Shown: positions 18,470 through 29,260 of the stretch, one piece after another
Position numbering within the stretch: position 1 is the stretch's first letter
Layout: the number at the start of each line of letters is the position of its first letter
Source: Clavibacter michiganensis subsp. insidiosus
Lineage (GTDB): Bacteria > Actinomycetota > Actinomycetes > Actinomycetales > Microbacteriaceae
Assembly (NCBI RefSeq): GCF_002240565.1
Contig: NZ_MZMO01000001.1
Span: 1,364,001 to 1,428,000, forward strand
Direction: 5' to 3'
Length of the DNA stretch: 64,000 bases
Notes under the pieces: generated by a model
Told to the model about the DNA's origin: nothing
The model's input: the letters and a program-made list of their open reading frames with translations, nothing else
The model's database searches: none
Position numbers and translations under genes: made by a program

Positions 18470-21325
18470 ATGGCTACGAGCACCAGGTCGACCAGCCGCG
18501 CCGGGAAGACCTCCTCGGGCGCGCCGCGCGCCACGCCCCCGCGCACGGGGCGTGCCGCCGAGACGAAGCAGCAGACCGTCGCCTACCCCGTGCAGCCGGA
18601 GCGCCGCGGCCCGCTCGTCGCCGCGTGGATGGGCCTCGCCCACGCCACCGGCGCCCTCTTCCGCGCCCTCGGACCGGAGAAGCTCGCGAAGGAGGAGCGC
18701 CGCGACGGCATCCCCTTCCTGCTCGTGGTGCTCGCGATCGCGGGCGTGGTCGTCGAGTGGTTCAACCCGCTCAACGACGTCGCCATGGCCTTCGACGCGT
18801 ACACGTTCGGCGGCCTCTTCGGCCGGGTCGCCTTCGCGCTGCCCATCGTCATGGTGCTCCTCGCGCTCTGGCTCTTCCGCCACCCCTCGTCCGTCAGCGA
18901 CAACGGGCGCATCGGCGTGGGCGTCTCGCTCTTCCTCGTCTCCATCGCCGCGCTCTGCCACATCTTCAACGGGGCGCCGGACCCGCGCGACGGCATGCTC
19001 GCCCTGGCCCGCGCCGGCGGCGTCCTCGGCTGGGTGCTCGCGGCGCCGCTGTCGCTCCTCATCACCCCGATCGGCGCGGGCGTCGTGGCCGGGATCCTGC
19101 TCCTGCTCTCCCTCTTCATCATCACGCGCACGCCGCCTAACCGCGTCGGCATGCGGCTGCGCGAGCTGTACTCCTACCTCTTCGGCGCGCCGCCCGTCGA
19201 CGAGGAGCAGCGCGCCGCCGACCGCGCGGCCCGCAAGGCGCAGGCGACGGAGCAGGTCGAGCTCGAGGGCCTCGACGACGACGGCCCGGTCGACACCGAC
19301 AGCCTCCCGTGGTGGCGCCGCAACCGCAGCCAGCGCGAGGACGCCCCCGCGTTCGACAGCCCGGTGCTCGCGCCGCACGCGGGATCCGACGACGACCGCC
19401 ACGAGGTCCCCGCGCGGTCGGCCGCCGAGGCGCCCACCACCGTCATCGACCGCACGGTGGATCCCGACGCCTCCCGCCCGGAGGCCGGCGCCTTCGCGGG
19501 CGACGACGCCGCGACCCGCCGCATCGACCTCGACGCGCCCGTCGACGCCACGGCCACCGCGATCCTGCCGTCCGTCCCCGTGCACCCCACCGGCATCCGC
19601 GACGACGACGAGCCCGCCGTCCTCCCCGGCTTCGAGGACGACGGCTCCGACGTGGCCGTCGTCACGGGGGAGTCCGGCGCCCCGCAGGCGCCCTACCGCC
19701 TGCCCGCCGCGAGCACGCTCGCGCCCGGCACGCCCGCGAAGTCCCGCTCGTCCGTCAACGACGAGGTGGTGCGCGCGCTCACCGAGGTGCTCACGAACTT
19801 CCAGGTCGACGCCACGGTCACGGGCTTCTCACGCGGTCCGACGGTCACGCGCTACGAGCTCGAGCTCGCGCCCGGCGTCAAGGTCGAGCGCGTCACGGCG
19901 CTCGCGAAGAACATCAGCTACGCGGTCGCCTCCAACGAGGTCCGCATCCTCTCGCCCATCCCGGGACGCAGCGCCATCGGCGTGGAGATCCCGAACACCG
20001 ACCGCGAGATCGTCTCGCTCGGTGACGTGCTCCGCTCGTCCGCCGCGACGAACAGCGCGCACCCGATGACCATCGGCGTCGGCAAGGACGTCGAGGGCGG
20101 CTACGTCATCGCCAACCTGGCGAAGATGCCCCACCTCCTGGTCGCGGGATCCACGGGCTCCGGCAAGTCGAGCTTCGTCAACTCGATGATCACCTCGCTC
20201 CTCATGCGCGCGAAGCCGAGCGACGTCCGCATGGTCCTCATCGACCCGAAGCGCGTGGAGCTGACCATCTACGCGGGCGTCCCGCACCTCATCACGCCCA
20301 TCATCACCAACCCGAAGAAGGCGGCCGAGGCGCTGCAGTGGGTGGTGAAGGAGATGGACATGAGGTACGACGACCTCGCCAGCTTCGGCTTCCGCCACAT
20401 CGACGACTTCAACAAGGCCGTCACGAGCGGGTCCATCGTTCTCCCCGAGGGCAGCGAGCGGACGCTCCGCCCGTACCCCTACCTCCTCGTGGTGGTCGAC
20501 GAGCTCGCCGACCTCATGATGGTCGCGCCGCGGGACGTCGAGGACTCGATCGTCCGGATCACGCAGCTGGCTCGCGCCGCCGGCATCCACCTGGTCCTCG
20601 CGACGCAGCGTCCGTCCGTCGACGTCGTCACGGGCCTCATCAAGGCCAATGTCCCGTCCCGTCTCGCGTTCGCGGTGTCGAGCATGACCGACTCCCGCGT
20701 GATCCTCGACCAGCCCGGTGCCGACAAGCTCATCGGCCAGGGCGACGGCCTCTTCCTCCCCATGGGCGCCAACAAGGCCGTCCGCGTTCAGGGCGCGTGG
20801 GTGCAGGAGGCGGAGATCGCCAAGGTCGTCGAGCACGTGACGCGCCAGGCACGGCCCGAGTACCGCCAGGACGTCGCGGTCGCCGCCGAGAAGAAGGAGA
20901 TCGACGCGGACATCGGCGACGACCTCGAGGTGCTGCTCGCGGCGGCCGAGCTGGTCGTCAGCACGCAGTTCGGATCCACGTCGATGCTGCAAAGGAAGCT
21001 CCGCGTCGGCTTCGCCAAGGCCGGTCGGCTCATGGACCTCCTCGAGGCGCGCGAGATCGTCGGCCCGTCCGAGGGATCCAAGGCGCGCGACGTGCTCGTC
21101 TCGGCCGAGCAGCTCCCGGGCGTCCTCGCGACGCTGCGCGGGGAAACGCCCGCGGCCGCACCGGCACCCGCCGCACCCGCCGCCGCTCCGGTCGCGCCGC
21201 CCGCCGCCGACGCGGACGACGGGAACCGCTACCCGTCGGATCCTCTGCACAAGGACCTGGACGCGTACGAGCAGGTGGAGGCCGAGGGCGACGACGACGC
21301 CTGGGGCCTGACGGGGAGGGACTGA
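18470..21325 (+). CDS. ftsK: DNA translocase FtsK/SpoIIIE
   Basis: Septum-anchored ATP-driven DNA pump that clears chromosomes during division. The 951 residues hold four predicted membrane helices (about 80-225), a long acidic/Pro-rich linker (about 240-425), the motor and a gamma domain. In the motor, Walker A is [14 protein letters not shown] and Walker B is [13 protein letters not shown]. The C-terminal winged-helix gamma domain contains [20 protein letters not shown] chose the ATG at 18470 because TAACGT (18457-18462) ends seven bases upstream; the long upstream open frame runs through the permease gene and is not coding. Confidence 0.96.
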   Translation: MATSTRSTSRAGKTSSGAPRATPPRTGRAAETKQQTVAYPVQPERRGPLVAAWMGLAHATGALFRALGPEKLAKEERRDGIPFLLVVLAIAGVVVEWFNPLNDVAMAFDAYTFGGLFGRVAFALPIVMVLLALWLFRHPSSVSDNGRIGVGVSLFLVSIAALCHIFNGAPDPRDGMLALARAGGVLGWVLAAPLSLLITPIGAGVVAGILLLLSLFIITRTPPNRVGMRLRELYSYLFGAPPVDEEQRAADRAARKAQATEQVELEGLDDDGPVDTDSLPWWRRNRSQREDAPAFDSPVLAPHAGSDDDRHEVPARSAAEAPTTVIDRTVDPDASRPEAGAFAGDDAATRRIDLDAPVDATATAILPSVPVHPTGIRDDDEPAVLPGFEDDGSDVAVVTGESGAPQAPYRLPAASTLAPGTPAKSRSSVNDEVVRALTEVLTNFQVDATVTGFSRGPTVTRYELELAPGVKVERVTALAKNISYAVASNEVRILSPIPGRSAIGVEIPNTDREIVSLGDVLRSSAATNSAHPMTIGVGKDVEGGYVIANLAKMPHLLVAGSTGSGKSSFVNSMITSLLMRAKPSDVRMVLIDPKRVELTIYAGVPHLITPIITNPKKAAEALQWVVKEMDMRYDDLASFGFRHIDDFNKAVTSGSIVLPEGSERTLRPYPYLLVVVDELADLMMVAPRDVEDSIVRITQLARAAGIHLVLATQRPSVDVVTGLIKANVPSRLAFAVSSMTDSRVILDQPGADKLIGQGDGLFLPMGANKAVRVQGAWVQEAEIAKVVEHVTRQARPEYRQDVAVAAEKKEIDADIGDDLEVLLAAAELVVSTQFGSTSMLQRKLRVGFAKAGRLMDLLEAREIVGPSEGSKARDVLVSAEQLPGVLATLRGETPAAAPAPAAPAAAPVAPPAADADDGNRYPSDPLHKDLDAYEQVEAEGDDDAWGLTGRD

Positions 21326-21327
21326 CC

Positions 21328-21957
21328 GTGGCGGAGCGGAGCGCATCGAGCGCGGACGGGACCGGGGCACCCCGCATCTGGCGCGCGGGCGACTCGCCGG
21401 CGAGCTCCTGGAACGTCGCCAACGTCCTCACGGTCGTGCGGATCCTGCTGGCCCCCGTCTTCGTCGTCCTCCTCGCGGCGGACGACGGCGCCGACGGCCC
21501 GCTCCGCTACGCGGCCGCGGCGCTCTTCATCCTCGCGATCGCCACGGACGGCGTCGACGGGCACATCGCCCGCAGTCGCAACCTCGTCACGGACCTCGGC
21601 AAGCTCCTCGACCCCATCGCCGACAAGGTGCTCACGGGCGCCGCGCTCGTCATGCTCTCGGTGCTCGGCGAGCTGCCCTGGTGGGTGACGACCGTGATCC
21701 TCGTGCGCGAGCTCGGCATCACGGCCTACCGGTTCGCCGTGCTCCGCGACCGCGTGGTCGCGGCGTCCCGCGGCGGCAAGCTGAAGACCGTCGCGCAGGC
21801 CGTCGCGATCAGCGTCGCGCTGCTCCCGCTGTGGGACGTGGTCGGCGACGGCATGCACGTCGTGAACACCGTGCTCATGTCGATCGCGTTCGTCCTCACC
21901 GTGCTCTCCGGCCTCGACTACATGCGCCAGGCGGTGCGAGCGGAGCGCGCCTCGTGA
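21328..21957 (+). CDS. pgsA: CDP-diacylglycerol--glycerol-3-phosphate 3-phosphatidyltransferase
   Basis: Makes phosphatidylglycerophosphate for anionic phospholipids. The CDP-alcohol phosphotransferase motif is complete: DGVDGHIARSRNLVTDLGKL followed by LDPIADK, giving the DG(x)2AR(x)8G(x)3D(x)3D pattern. The 209 residues carry several hydrophobic helices. The GTG lies two bases after the ftsK stop. It matches the ftsK-pgsA3-clgR order of mycobacteria, where this paralogue's exact role is less certain than the family reaction. Confidence 0.9.
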   Translation: MAERSASSADGTGAPRIWRAGDSPASSWNVANVLTVVRILLAPVFVVLLAADDGADGPLRYAAAALFILAIATDGVDGHIARSRNLVTDLGKLLDPIADKVLTGAALVMLSVLGELPWWVTTVILVRELGITAYRFAVLRDRVVAASRGGKLKTVAQAVAISVALLPLWDVVGDGMHVVNTVLMSIAFVLTVLSGLDYMRQAVRAERAS

Positions 21958-22475
21958 GCGCGGCCGACGAGGCCACCGACGAGCAGCTCGCCGAGCGCGT
22001 GATCGCCGCCCTCGTGGCCAGCGGTCGGCGCATCGCCGTCGCCGAGTCGCTCACGGGAGGCCTGCTCACCGCCGCCCTGGTCGGCGTCCCCGGCGCCTCG
22101 CGCGCGCTCCTCGGCGGGATCGTCTCCTACGACTCGGCCCTCAAGCGCACGATCCTCGGCGTCGAGTCCTCGATCCTCGCCGTCCACGGCGCGGTCCACC
22201 CCGACGTGGCCCGGCAGATGGCCCGCGGCGTGCGCCAGGCGTGCGCCATCGACGGACGCCCCGCCGACGTCGGCGTCTCCACGACGGGAGCCGCGGGGCC
22301 GGATCCCCAGGACGGGCAGCAGCCGGGCACGGCGTTCGTGGGCCTGTCCATCGACGGCGACTCGCGCGCCATCGCGCTGCACCTCGATGGAGGCCGCCAG
22401 GCGGTCCGCGCGGGCGTCGTGCACGAGGCCCTCGTCGCCCTCGTCGAGGCGCTGGATCCCGCCGGGAACATCTGA
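21954..22475 (+). CDS. CinA C-terminal domain family protein (PncC-like)
   Basis: Family members of this size deamidate nicotinamide mononucleotide in NAD recycling. The 173 residues contain the conserved AESLTGGLL near residues 30-38, GGIVSYDSALKRTILGV, and STTGAAGPDPQDGQQPGTAFVGL in segments. Only the C-terminal domain is present, not the full CinA. The GTG overlaps the pgsA stop (GTGA), so it is coupled to pgsA. Confidence 0.88.
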   Translation: MSAADEATDEQLAERVIAALVASGRRIAVAESLTGGLLTAALVGVPGASRALLGGIVSYDSALKRTILGVESSILAVHGAVHPDVARQMARGVRQACAIDGRPADVGVSTTGAAGPDPQDGQQPGTAFVGLSIDGDSRAIALHLDGGRQAVRAGVVHEALVALVEALDPAGNI

Positions 22476-22614
22476 TGCGGCTCCCGCGTTGTCGTAATCA
22501 CGTTCACAAGCAACGCCCAGTGCCCCTGCTTAGCCTGAGTCCTCGGCCAGATGCTCACCCATCAGCCCCGGACCTCCGGTTCGATCAGGCACCAGGCGCA
22601 ACGAGGAGGCTCCC

Positions 22615-22923
22615 GTGGTTCTAGTCCGTCAGGAGATCGGCGACGTCCTACGGGACTTCCGCTTGCAGAAGGGGCGCACGCTCCGCCAGGTCGCCAGCAA
22701 GGCGAGCGTCGCGCTCGGCTACCTCAGCGAGGTCGAGCGGGGCCAGAAGGAGGCGTCGAGCGAGATCCTCGCGTCCGTCGCCGACGCGCTCGACACCCCC
22801 ATCTCCGTCATCATGCGCGAGGTCGGCGACCGTCTCGCCGTCATCGAGGGGCTCAACCCCATCCCCGACACCATCCCGGACGACCTCGTCGCCGGCTTCG
22901 ACAGCGACCTCGTCGCGCGCTGA
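22615..22923 (+). CDS. clgR: ClgR-type XRE family transcriptional regulator
   Basis: Actinobacterial activator of clp protease and related stress genes. The 102-residue protein has a helix-turn-helix LRQVASKASVALGYLSEVERGQKEAS at about residues 23-48, which is highly conserved in ClgR. The GTG follows GAGGAGG. It lies between the pgsA/cinA unit and recA, as in mycobacteria and corynebacteria. In those relatives ClgR is itself degraded by Clp; a short C-terminus ending in hydrophobic residues and VAR would suit that, but this is inference. TAGCCT (22531-22536) is a candidate -10. Confidence 0.9.
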   Translation: MVLVRQEIGDVLRDFRLQKGRTLRQVASKASVALGYLSEVERGQKEASSEILASVADALDTPISVIMREVGDRLAVIEGLNPIPDTIPDDLVAGFDSDLVAR

Positions 22924-23008
22924 CCCTCTCCTCACGACCTCCCGCCCCGCCCGTCCTCGCGACGGGCGGGGCGTCGTCGTCCCGGCGGCAGCGGGTAGCG
23001 TGGTCGGC

Positions 23009-23233
23009 ATGCGACTGAGCGAGTTCCAGCGGGCCGTCTCCGACGAGTTCGGCTCCGGATACGGGCCGGTCCTGGTCGCGGACCTCGTGCTCGGCGAGCT
23101 CGGCGGGCGCACGTGCGCGCAGGCGCTGAAGGACGGGACGCCCGCCCGCGAGGTCTGGCTCGCCCTCTGCCGCGCGCAGGACGTCCCGCGTGCGCGCTGG
23201 AACGGCGCCGGGGTGCCCGAGCCGCGCGTCTGA
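23009..23233 (+). CDS. DUF3046 family protein
   Basis: Short conserved actinobacterial protein of unknown function, encoded just before recA in many genomes. The 74 residues begin [15 protein letters not shown] and contain [18 protein letters not shown] and [17 protein letters not shown] segments characteristic of the family. The ATG at 23009 is chosen because TAGCGT (22996-23001) ends seven bases upstream; a GTG three codons earlier lies inside that hexamer. Confidence 0.85.
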   Translation: MRLSEFQRAVSDEFGSGYGPVLVADLVLGELGGRTCAQALKDGTPAREVWLALCRAQDVPRARWNGAGVPEPRV

Positions 23234-23299
23234 GGTCTCCCGACCGGGATCTGCAGTTCGACATCCCGAGCCGGATGCGTCGACGACACGCGGCGCGCC

Positions 23300-23330
23300 G
23301 TTCGAATATGCCTTCGAACGCGCGTAGTCT
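23300..23330 (+). promoter_or_regulatory. recA promoter with LexA-box-like palindrome
   Basis: A palindrome, GTTCGAA-N6-TTCGAAC, spans 23300-23319. Its core at 23303-23316 fits the actinobacterial/Bacillus-type SOS box CGAAC-N4-GTTCG except for the two inner bases. A TAGTCT -10 follows at 23325-23330, and the palindrome would overlap the -35. Repressor binding here would block the promoter. The predicted recA leader is then about 180 bases. Confidence 0.75.
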
Positions 23331-23514
23331 CCCCACAGGAGCGATTCGAAGCGCGGACTGCACAGGTCTGGCCCCTCCGGCAGCGATGTCGGCGGCGCCG
23401 CATAACGTGCACCTCGCGGAGATCACCCGTCGCCTTGTCGGCACCGGACCCCGCGGCCAGCGGGAGCGGAGCGACAGCCTGCAGGCAACCCACCTTCGAC
23501 ACGAGGAGCACCCC

Positions 23515-24603
23515 ATGGCATCATCGGCAGACCGCGAGAAGTCCCTCGAGACCGCGCTCGCACAGATCGACCGGCAGTTCGGCAAGGGCTCGGTCATGCG
23601 ACTGGGCAGCGATGAGCGCGCGCCCGTCGCCGTCATCCCCACCGGATCCGTCGCGCTGGACGTGGCCCTCGGCATCGGCGGGCTCCCGCGAGGCCGCATC
23701 GTCGAGATCTACGGCCCGGAGTCCTCGGGAAAGACCACGCTGACGCTGCACGCCATCGCCAACGCGCAGCGCGCCGGCGGCATCGCGGCGTTCATCGACG
23801 CGGAGCACGCGCTCGACCCGGAGTACGCGAAGAAGCTCGGCGTCGACATCGACGCGCTCCTCGTCTCCCAGCCCGACACGGGTGAGCAGGCGCTCGAGAT
23901 CGCCGACATGCTCGTGCGCTCGGGATCCATCGACCTGGTCGTCATCGACTCCGTCGCGGCGCTCGTGCCGCGCGCCGAGATCGAGGGCGAGATGGGCGAC
24001 TCCCACGTGGGCCTCCAGGCGCGCCTCATGTCGCAGGCGCTCCGCAAGCTCACCGGTGGCCTCAACCAGACGCAGACCACCATGATCTTCATCAACCAGC
24101 TCCGCGAGAAGATCGGCGTGTTCTTCGGCAGCCCGGAGACCACCGCCGGTGGCAAGGCGCTCAAGTTCTACGCCTCGGTCCGTCTCGACATCCGCCGCAT
24201 CGAGACGCTGAAGGACGGCACCGACGCGGTGGGCAACCGCACTCGCGTCAAGGTTGTCAAGAACAAGATGGCGCCGCCCTTCAAGCAGGCGGAGTTCGAC
24301 ATCCTCTACGGCACGGGCATCTCCCGCGAGGGCAGCCTCATCGACTTCGGCGTCGAGCACGAGATCGTCCGCAAGTCGGGTGCCTGGTACACCTACGACG
24401 GCGACCAGCTCGGCCAGGGCAAGGAGAACTCGCGCAAGCACCTCCTGAACAACCCGGAGATCGCCGCTGAGATCGAGCAGAAGATCAAGGTCAAGCTCGG
24501 CCTGGTCAAGGACCCGAACGCGGATGCTGCAGCCACGGCCGACGCGGCTCCGGCTCCGGTCGCGGCCGCAGCGCCCAAGGCATCGGCTCGCAAGAGCGCC
24601 TGA
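23515..24603 (+). CDS. recA: recombinase A
   Basis: ATP-dependent strand-exchange protein and co-protease that triggers LexA self-cleavage. Walker A is GPESSGKTT (residues 67-75). Walker B is [11 protein letters not shown]. The L2 loop region contains [23 protein letters not shown]. The 362 residues include the usual Ala-rich C-terminal tail. No intein is present, unlike some mycobacterial recA. The ATG follows ACGAGGAG. Regulation by LexA is indicated by the upstream palindrome. Confidence 0.99.
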   Translation: MASSADREKSLETALAQIDRQFGKGSVMRLGSDERAPVAVIPTGSVALDVALGIGGLPRGRIVEIYGPESSGKTTLTLHAIANAQRAGGIAAFIDAEHALDPEYAKKLGVDIDALLVSQPDTGEQALEIADMLVRSGSIDLVVIDSVAALVPRAEIEGEMGDSHVGLQARLMSQALRKLTGGLNQTQTTMIFINQLREKIGVFFGSPETTAGGKALKFYASVRLDIRRIETLKDGTDAVGNRTRVKVVKNKMAPPFKQAEFDILYGTGISREGSLIDFGVEHEIVRKSGAWYTYDGDQLGQGKENSRKHLLNNPEIAAEIEQKIKVKLGLVKDPNADAAATADAAPAPVAAAAPKASARKSA

Positions 24604-24660
24604 CCCGGCGCTCCCTCGGCGGGGCGCGTCCCACCACGCGCCCCGCCCCCGCACGACACC

Positions 24661-24704
24661 GGCCCGACCGTGGCATCACGTTCCGCGTGATGCGCGCTCG
24701 GGCC
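24661..24704 (+). terminator. two-tier hairpin between recA and recX
   Basis: An outer stem GGCCCGA (24661-24667) pairs with TCGGGCC (24698-24704). It encloses a perfect inner stem GCATCACG (24673-24680) with CGTGATGC (24686-24693). There is no T tract, so it could be a partial terminator that sets the recX to recA ratio or an RNA processing site. Confidence 0.6.
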
Positions 24705-24723
24705 TCCTGAGGACGGAAGCACC

Positions 24724-25773
24724 ATGGTCAGATTCCCCTCCGAGGGCGAGCAGGGCACGGGCCCCGGGCCCGACGAAATCGCCCCCGTCGCCTCCCTCGC
24801 CGACCGTCGTTCGCGTCGGGCCGAGGCTCGCCCGCTCGTCGAGCCCGCGGAGCCCGACGATGCGTCACCTGCGCCTCGCGTCGAGCCGTCTCATCCCGCG
24901 CACGGCCGCTCCGTCACCGAGGTCGACGGCATCGTCACGATCGGCGCGGCGGTCGACGGGTCGGAGGCGGGCCGCGCCCTCGCCGCGCAGGAGCGCATCG
25001 CGGAGGCGCGGCGGGTGCTCGCCGAGGCCGAGGCGCAGGCGGCGCGCGGGTCCGGCGACGCGACCGCCGCGTTCCCGGAGACGCCGCCGACAGAGGACGA
25101 CGGTGCGGACGACACGACGCCCGCGGCGTGGCGCGCCGAGCAGGAGCGGGCCGAGCGGGCGCGCGCCAAGGCGGAGCAGGACGAGGCGTACCGGCAGGAC
25201 ATGATCCGGCTGGAGGAGGACCGCGTCGAGGACGAGCGCCGCGAGGCGGAGGCGGAGGAGGAGCGCGCCGCCGAGCGGACGCCCGAGCGCCAGCGGCGTC
25301 GGGCGGACAACGTCCTCGCCAACCGGCTGCGCGGTCGCGGGCTCTCCCTCGCGGAGGCGCGCGAGGTGCTCGACGGGGCGGAGATCGACCCGGACATCGC
25401 GGAAGAGACGCTCGCTCGCTACGTCTCCCTGCAGTACATCAACGAGGCGGCGCTGGCGGAGCAGATCCTGCACACGCACCTCGACCGCAAGGGCCTCGGG
25501 CGGCGCTCGGTCGAGATGGAGATGCGCCGTCGCAAGCTCGACCCCCTCGTCATCGAGGAGGCCATGGCCGAGCAGCCGGACGACGAGCTCGCGCGCGCGA
25601 CCGAGGTCGCGATGAAGCGCGTCGGGCAGCTCTCGTCCTACGACGACGAGACGGCCGAGCGCCGACTCACGTCGTTCCTCATGCGGCGTGGCTACGGAGG
25701 CGGGGTCGTGCGGGATGCGGCGAAGGCCGCGCTCGCGACCCGCCGTGGCTCGTCCCGCGTCCGCTTCCGCTGA
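24724..25773 (+). CDS. recX: RecX family regulatory protein with long N-terminal extension
   Basis: RecX proteins bind RecA filaments and limit their activity. The C-terminal part (about residues 185-345) carries the helical RecX repeats, e.g. NVLANRLRGRGLSLAEAREVL, YINEAALAEQILHTHL, GRRSVEMEMRRRKLD and RRLTSFLMRRGYGG. At 349 residues it is about twice the usual length. The first ~180 residues are acidic and low in complexity, with a long charged Glu/Arg-rich helix (about 130-185) that looks like a coiled coil. The ATG follows GAGGACGGAAG. No in-frame interruption is seen. Confidence 0.88.
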   Translation: MVRFPSEGEQGTGPGPDEIAPVASLADRRSRRAEARPLVEPAEPDDASPAPRVEPSHPAHGRSVTEVDGIVTIGAAVDGSEAGRALAAQERIAEARRVLAEAEAQAARGSGDATAAFPETPPTEDDGADDTTPAAWRAEQERAERARAKAEQDEAYRQDMIRLEEDRVEDERREAEAEEERAAERTPERQRRRADNVLANRLRGRGLSLAEAREVLDGAEIDPDIAEETLARYVSLQYINEAALAEQILHTHLDRKGLGRRSVEMEMRRRKLDPLVIEEAMAEQPDDELARATEVAMKRVGQLSSYDDETAERRLTSFLMRRGYGGGVVRDAAKAALATRRGSSRVRFR

Positions 25774-25823
25774 CCCGGCCGCCGGACAGCGCAGGGCGTC
25801 CACGCACGTAGGATCGAGACATC

Positions 25824-27410
25824 ATGAGCACCGTCGCCGAGCACGTCCGCGTCGCCCCGCCCGAAGCCGACCGGCCCCGGACTTATGAGGTCCGCACCTA
25901 CGGCTGCCAGATGAACGTCCACGACTCGGAGCGGCTCACCGGGTCGCTCGAGGCCGCCGGCTACGTGTCGGCCGAGGGTGCCGAGGCGGACATCGTCGTC
26001 ATCAACACGTGCGCCGTCCGCGAGAACGCGGACAACAAGCTCTACGGGAACCTCGGCCACCTCGCCGGTGTCAAGCGCCGGCACGAAGGCATGCAGATCG
26101 CCGTCGGCGGGTGCCTCGCGCAGAAGGACCGGGCGACCGTGCTCGAGAAGGCGCCGTGGGTCGATGTCGTCTTCGGCACCCACAACATGGGCTCCCTGCC
26201 GGCGCTGCTCGAGCGCGCGCGGCACAATGGCGAGGCGCAGCTGGAGATCCTGGAGAGCCTCGAGACGTTCCCGTCCACGCTGCCCACGAAGCGCGACGAG
26301 ATCGCGAGCGGCTGGGTCTCCATCTCGGTGGGGTGCAACAACACCTGCACGTTCTGCATCGTCCCCGCGCTCCGCGGCAAGGAGAAGGACCGGCGGTCAG
26401 GCGACATCCTGGCCGAGATCCAGGCCCTCGTCGACGACGGCGCGGTCGAGGTCACGCTGCTCGGCCAGAACGTCAACTCCTACGGCGTCGAGTTCGGCGA
26501 CCGTCAGGCGTTCGGCAAGCTGCTGCGGGCCGCCGGCGCCATCGAGGGGCTGGAGCGCATCCGCTTCACGAGCCCCCACCCGGCTGCCTTCACCGACGAC
26601 GTGATCGACGCGATGGCGGAGACGCCGGCCGTGATGCCGCAGCTGCACATGCCGCTGCAGTCGGGATCCGACCGCGTCCTCAAGGCCATGCGCCGCTCGT
26701 ACCGGTCCGAGCGCTTCCTCGGGATCCTCGATCGGGTCCGAACCCGCATCCCCGACGCGGCGATCACGACCGACATCATCGTCGGCTTCCCGGGCGAGAC
26801 GGAGGAGGACTTCCAGGAGACCCTCCGCGTCGTCGAGGCGGCCCGCTTCTCCTCCGCGTTCACGTTCCAGTACTCCATCCGCCCCGGCACCCCTGCCGCG
26901 ACGATGGACGAGCAGGTGCCCGCCGATGTCGTGAAGGAGCGGTACGGGCGCCTCACCGCGCTGCAGGAGCGGATCAGCCATCAAGAGAACCTGCGCGTGG
27001 TCGGCCGCACGGTCGAGGTCCTCGTGAGCGCGCACGAGGGTCGGAAGGACGGCGATACGCGCCGGGTCACCGGGCGGGCGCAGGACGGCCGCCTCGTCCA
27101 CCTCGACGTCCCCGAGGGCAGCGGCGAGCCGCGCCCCGGCGACGCCGTCGAGGTCGAGATCACCCGCGCGGCGCCGTTCCACCTCATCGCCGACTCGGTC
27201 GACCGCGCTCCGCTGCGCATCCGCCGCACCCGCGCCGGCGACGCGTGGGAGCGCGCGCAGGCCGACTCCTGCGGCGTGCCGACGCCGACGCCGGCGTCGG
27301 GCGCGGGGTCGAGCGCCGCTGGGGCGCCGCGCGTCTCGCTCGGGCTGCCCTCGCTCCGTGTGACCACGGCCGCGGGCGACGGGTCGGCGCACCCGCGACA
27401 CCGCGCGTGA
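25824..27410 (+). CDS. miaB: tRNA-2-methylthio-N6-dimethylallyladenosine synthase
   Basis: Radical-SAM methylthiotransferase acting on A37 of tRNAs after MiaA. The N-terminal UPF0004 domain holds [14 protein letters not shown] and GGCLAQ cysteines. The radical-SAM cluster motif CNNTCTFC lies near residues 171-178, and a TRAM domain follows (about 390-455). The 528 residues include an extra Ala/Thr-rich tail of some 50 residues past the usual end. TAGGAT (25809-25814) lies nine bases before the ATG. Its stop overlaps the miaA start. Confidence 0.96.
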   Translation: MSTVAEHVRVAPPEADRPRTYEVRTYGCQMNVHDSERLTGSLEAAGYVSAEGAEADIVVINTCAVRENADNKLYGNLGHLAGVKRRHEGMQIAVGGCLAQKDRATVLEKAPWVDVVFGTHNMGSLPALLERARHNGEAQLEILESLETFPSTLPTKRDEIASGWVSISVGCNNTCTFCIVPALRGKEKDRRSGDILAEIQALVDDGAVEVTLLGQNVNSYGVEFGDRQAFGKLLRAAGAIEGLERIRFTSPHPAAFTDDVIDAMAETPAVMPQLHMPLQSGSDRVLKAMRRSYRSERFLGILDRVRTRIPDAAITTDIIVGFPGETEEDFQETLRVVEAARFSSAFTFQYSIRPGTPAATMDEQVPADVVKERYGRLTALQERISHQENLRVVGRTVEVLVSAHEGRKDGDTRRVTGRAQDGRLVHLDVPEGSGEPRPGDAVEVEITRAAPFHLIADSVDRAPLRIRRTRAGDAWERAQADSCGVPTPTPASGAGSSAAGAPRVSLGLPSLRVTTAAGDGSAHPRHRA

Positions 27411-28330
27411 CCCCGATCGTCGCGATCGTCGGCGCCACCGGCACCGGGAAGTCGGCCCTGTCCCTCGACATCGCGGACCGGCTGCGGGCCGAGGGCCGAG
27501 CGGTCGAGATCGTCAACGCCGACGCCATGCAGCTCTACCGGGGCATGGACATCGGCACGGCCAAGCTGCCCGAGGCCGAGCGGCGCGGCGTGCCGCACCA
27601 CATGCTCGACGTCCTCGACGTGACCGCGGAGGCCACCGTCGCCGCGTACCAGGAGGAGGCGCGCGGGGCGATCGGCGGCATCCTCGAGCGCGGGGCCGTC
27701 CCGATCCTCGTCGGCGGATCCGGCCTCTACGTCTCGTCGGTGCTCTTCGACTACGACTTCCCGGGAACCGATCCCGAGATCCGGCAGCGCCTGGAACAGG
27801 ATCTGGCGACGACCGGGCCGGGCATGCTGCACCGGCGCCTCCGCGAGCTCGACCCGGCGGCGGCCCAGCGGATCGGCGCGCACAACGGGCGGCGCCTCGT
27901 GCGCGCGCTGGAGGTCGTGGAGATGACGGGACCGCAGCCGGAGCGCGCATCCGCCGAGCCGCGCCCATGGCATCCGGCGCGGATCCTGGCGCTCACGCTG
28001 CCGCGCGAGGAGCTCGTGCCGCGGCTCGACGTTCGCGTCTCCGGCATGTGGGAGGACGGGCTGGTGGACGAGGTCGCCGGGTTGCTGTCGGCCGGGCTCG
28101 CCGACGGCGTCACCGCCTCCCGGGCCATCGGCTACGCGCAGGCGGCCAGGCAGCTCGCGGGGGAGCTCACCGAGGAGCAGGCGATCGAGGAGACGCGCGC
28201 GCTCACGCGCCGCTTCGCGCGCCGTCAGGTGTCCTGGTTCGGCCGCTACGCCGACGCCGTGCGGCTGGACGCGCGCGACGAGCGGCTCCTCGCTCACGCG
28301 CTCGACGCCCTCCCGGCGGCGCGCCCGTAG
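27407..28330 (+). CDS. miaA: tRNA dimethylallyltransferase
   Basis: Transfers dimethylallyl to A37 of tRNAs reading UNN codons, making the substrate of MiaB. Walker A is GATGTGKS (residues 9-16), then [28 protein letters not shown] and the [13 protein letters not shown] tRNA-binding segment. The 307-residue length is normal. The GTG overlaps the miaB stop (GTGA), so the two successive modification enzymes are translationally coupled. Confidence 0.97.
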   Translation: MTPIVAIVGATGTGKSALSLDIADRLRAEGRAVEIVNADAMQLYRGMDIGTAKLPEAERRGVPHHMLDVLDVTAEATVAAYQEEARGAIGGILERGAVPILVGGSGLYVSSVLFDYDFPGTDPEIRQRLEQDLATTGPGMLHRRLRELDPAAAQRIGAHNGRRLVRALEVVEMTGPQPERASAEPRPWHPARILALTLPREELVPRLDVRVSGMWEDGLVDEVAGLLSAGLADGVTASRAIGYAQAARQLAGELTEEQAIEETRALTRRFARRQVSWFGRYADAVRLDARDERLLAHALDALPAARP

Positions 28331-28339
28331 GCTGGCGGG

Positions 28340-29218
28340 ATGGCAGACCTGCAGTTCACCAAGGGCCAGGGCACGGGCAACGACTTCGTGCTGTTCGCGG
28401 ATCCCGCGGGCGAGATCTACCTGACGGACACGCAGGTGCAGGCGCTCTGCGACCGCCACTTCGGGATCGGCGCCGACGGCACGATCCGCGCGGTGCTCTC
28501 CAGCCGCATCCCCGAGGGCCGCGCGGCCCTCGACGAGGACCCGGACGCCGAGTGGTTCATGGACTACCGCAACGTCGACGGCAGCCCTGCCGAGATGTGC
28601 GGCAACGGCATCCGCGTCTTCACGCTCTTCCTCATCGAGAACGGGCTCATCGAGCTGCCCCCGGGCGGTACTGTCCCGATCGGCACGCGGGCCGGCGTCC
28701 GGGACGTGCAGCGCAGCGGATCCGGGTTCCAGGTCGACCTCGGCCGCTGGTCCCTCGCGGGCGGCGAGCCGCTCGTGCGCGCCAAGGACCTCCAGGTCGC
28801 GCGTCCGGGCCTCGGCATCGACGTGGGCAACCCGCACGTGGTGGTGGCGCTGTCCAGCGAGGACGAGCTCGCGGAGGCCGACCTCGCGTTCGTGCCGCAG
28901 CTGGATCCCGAGCCCGCCGACGGCGCGAACGTCGAGCTCGTCGTGCCCGCCGATCCGCTCGTCGTGGACGGCGTGGGCCACATCACGATGCGCGTCCACG
29001 AGCGCGGCAGCGGCGAGACGCTGAGCTGCGGCACGGGTGCCGCGGCGGCCGCACTCGCGACGCGGCACTGGGCCGGGGCCGCCGCACCGCACGAGTGGCG
29101 CGTGCAGCTGCCGGGCGGGGTGCTCGGGGTGCGGATGTTTCCGACGGAGGACGGCGAGCACGTCGGCCTCTCGGGCCCCGCCGAGCTGGTGTTCGACGGG
29201 GTCGTGGCGCTGGCCTGA
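28340..29218 (+). CDS. dapF: diaminopimelate epimerase
   Basis: Converts LL- to meso-diaminopimelate for lysine and peptidoglycan. Both catalytic cysteines are visible: C87 in [10 protein letters not shown] and C230 in SCGTGAAA. The N-terminal [10 protein letters not shown] motif is typical. The product has 292 residues. TAGGCT (28328-28333) overlaps the miaA stop and ends six bases before the ATG, so dapF probably has its own leaderless promoter besides any readthrough from miaA. Confidence 0.97.
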   Translation: MADLQFTKGQGTGNDFVLFADPAGEIYLTDTQVQALCDRHFGIGADGTIRAVLSSRIPEGRAALDEDPDAEWFMDYRNVDGSPAEMCGNGIRVFTLFLIENGLIELPPGGTVPIGTRAGVRDVQRSGSGFQVDLGRWSLAGGEPLVRAKDLQVARPGLGIDVGNPHVVVALSSEDELAEADLAFVPQLDPEPADGANVELVVPADPLVVDGVGHITMRVHERGSGETLSCGTGAAAAALATRHWAGAAAPHEWRVQLPGGVLGVRMFPTEDGEHVGLSGPAELVFDGVVALA

Positions 29219-29260
29219 TCCCGTCGTCCCGCCCGCGGATGCAGGGGGAGGGGTGGCGGG

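Noticed and set aside
22476..22614. ClgR operator upstream of clgR
   Set aside because: I looked for the inverted ClgR consensus and found no convincing match in this gap.
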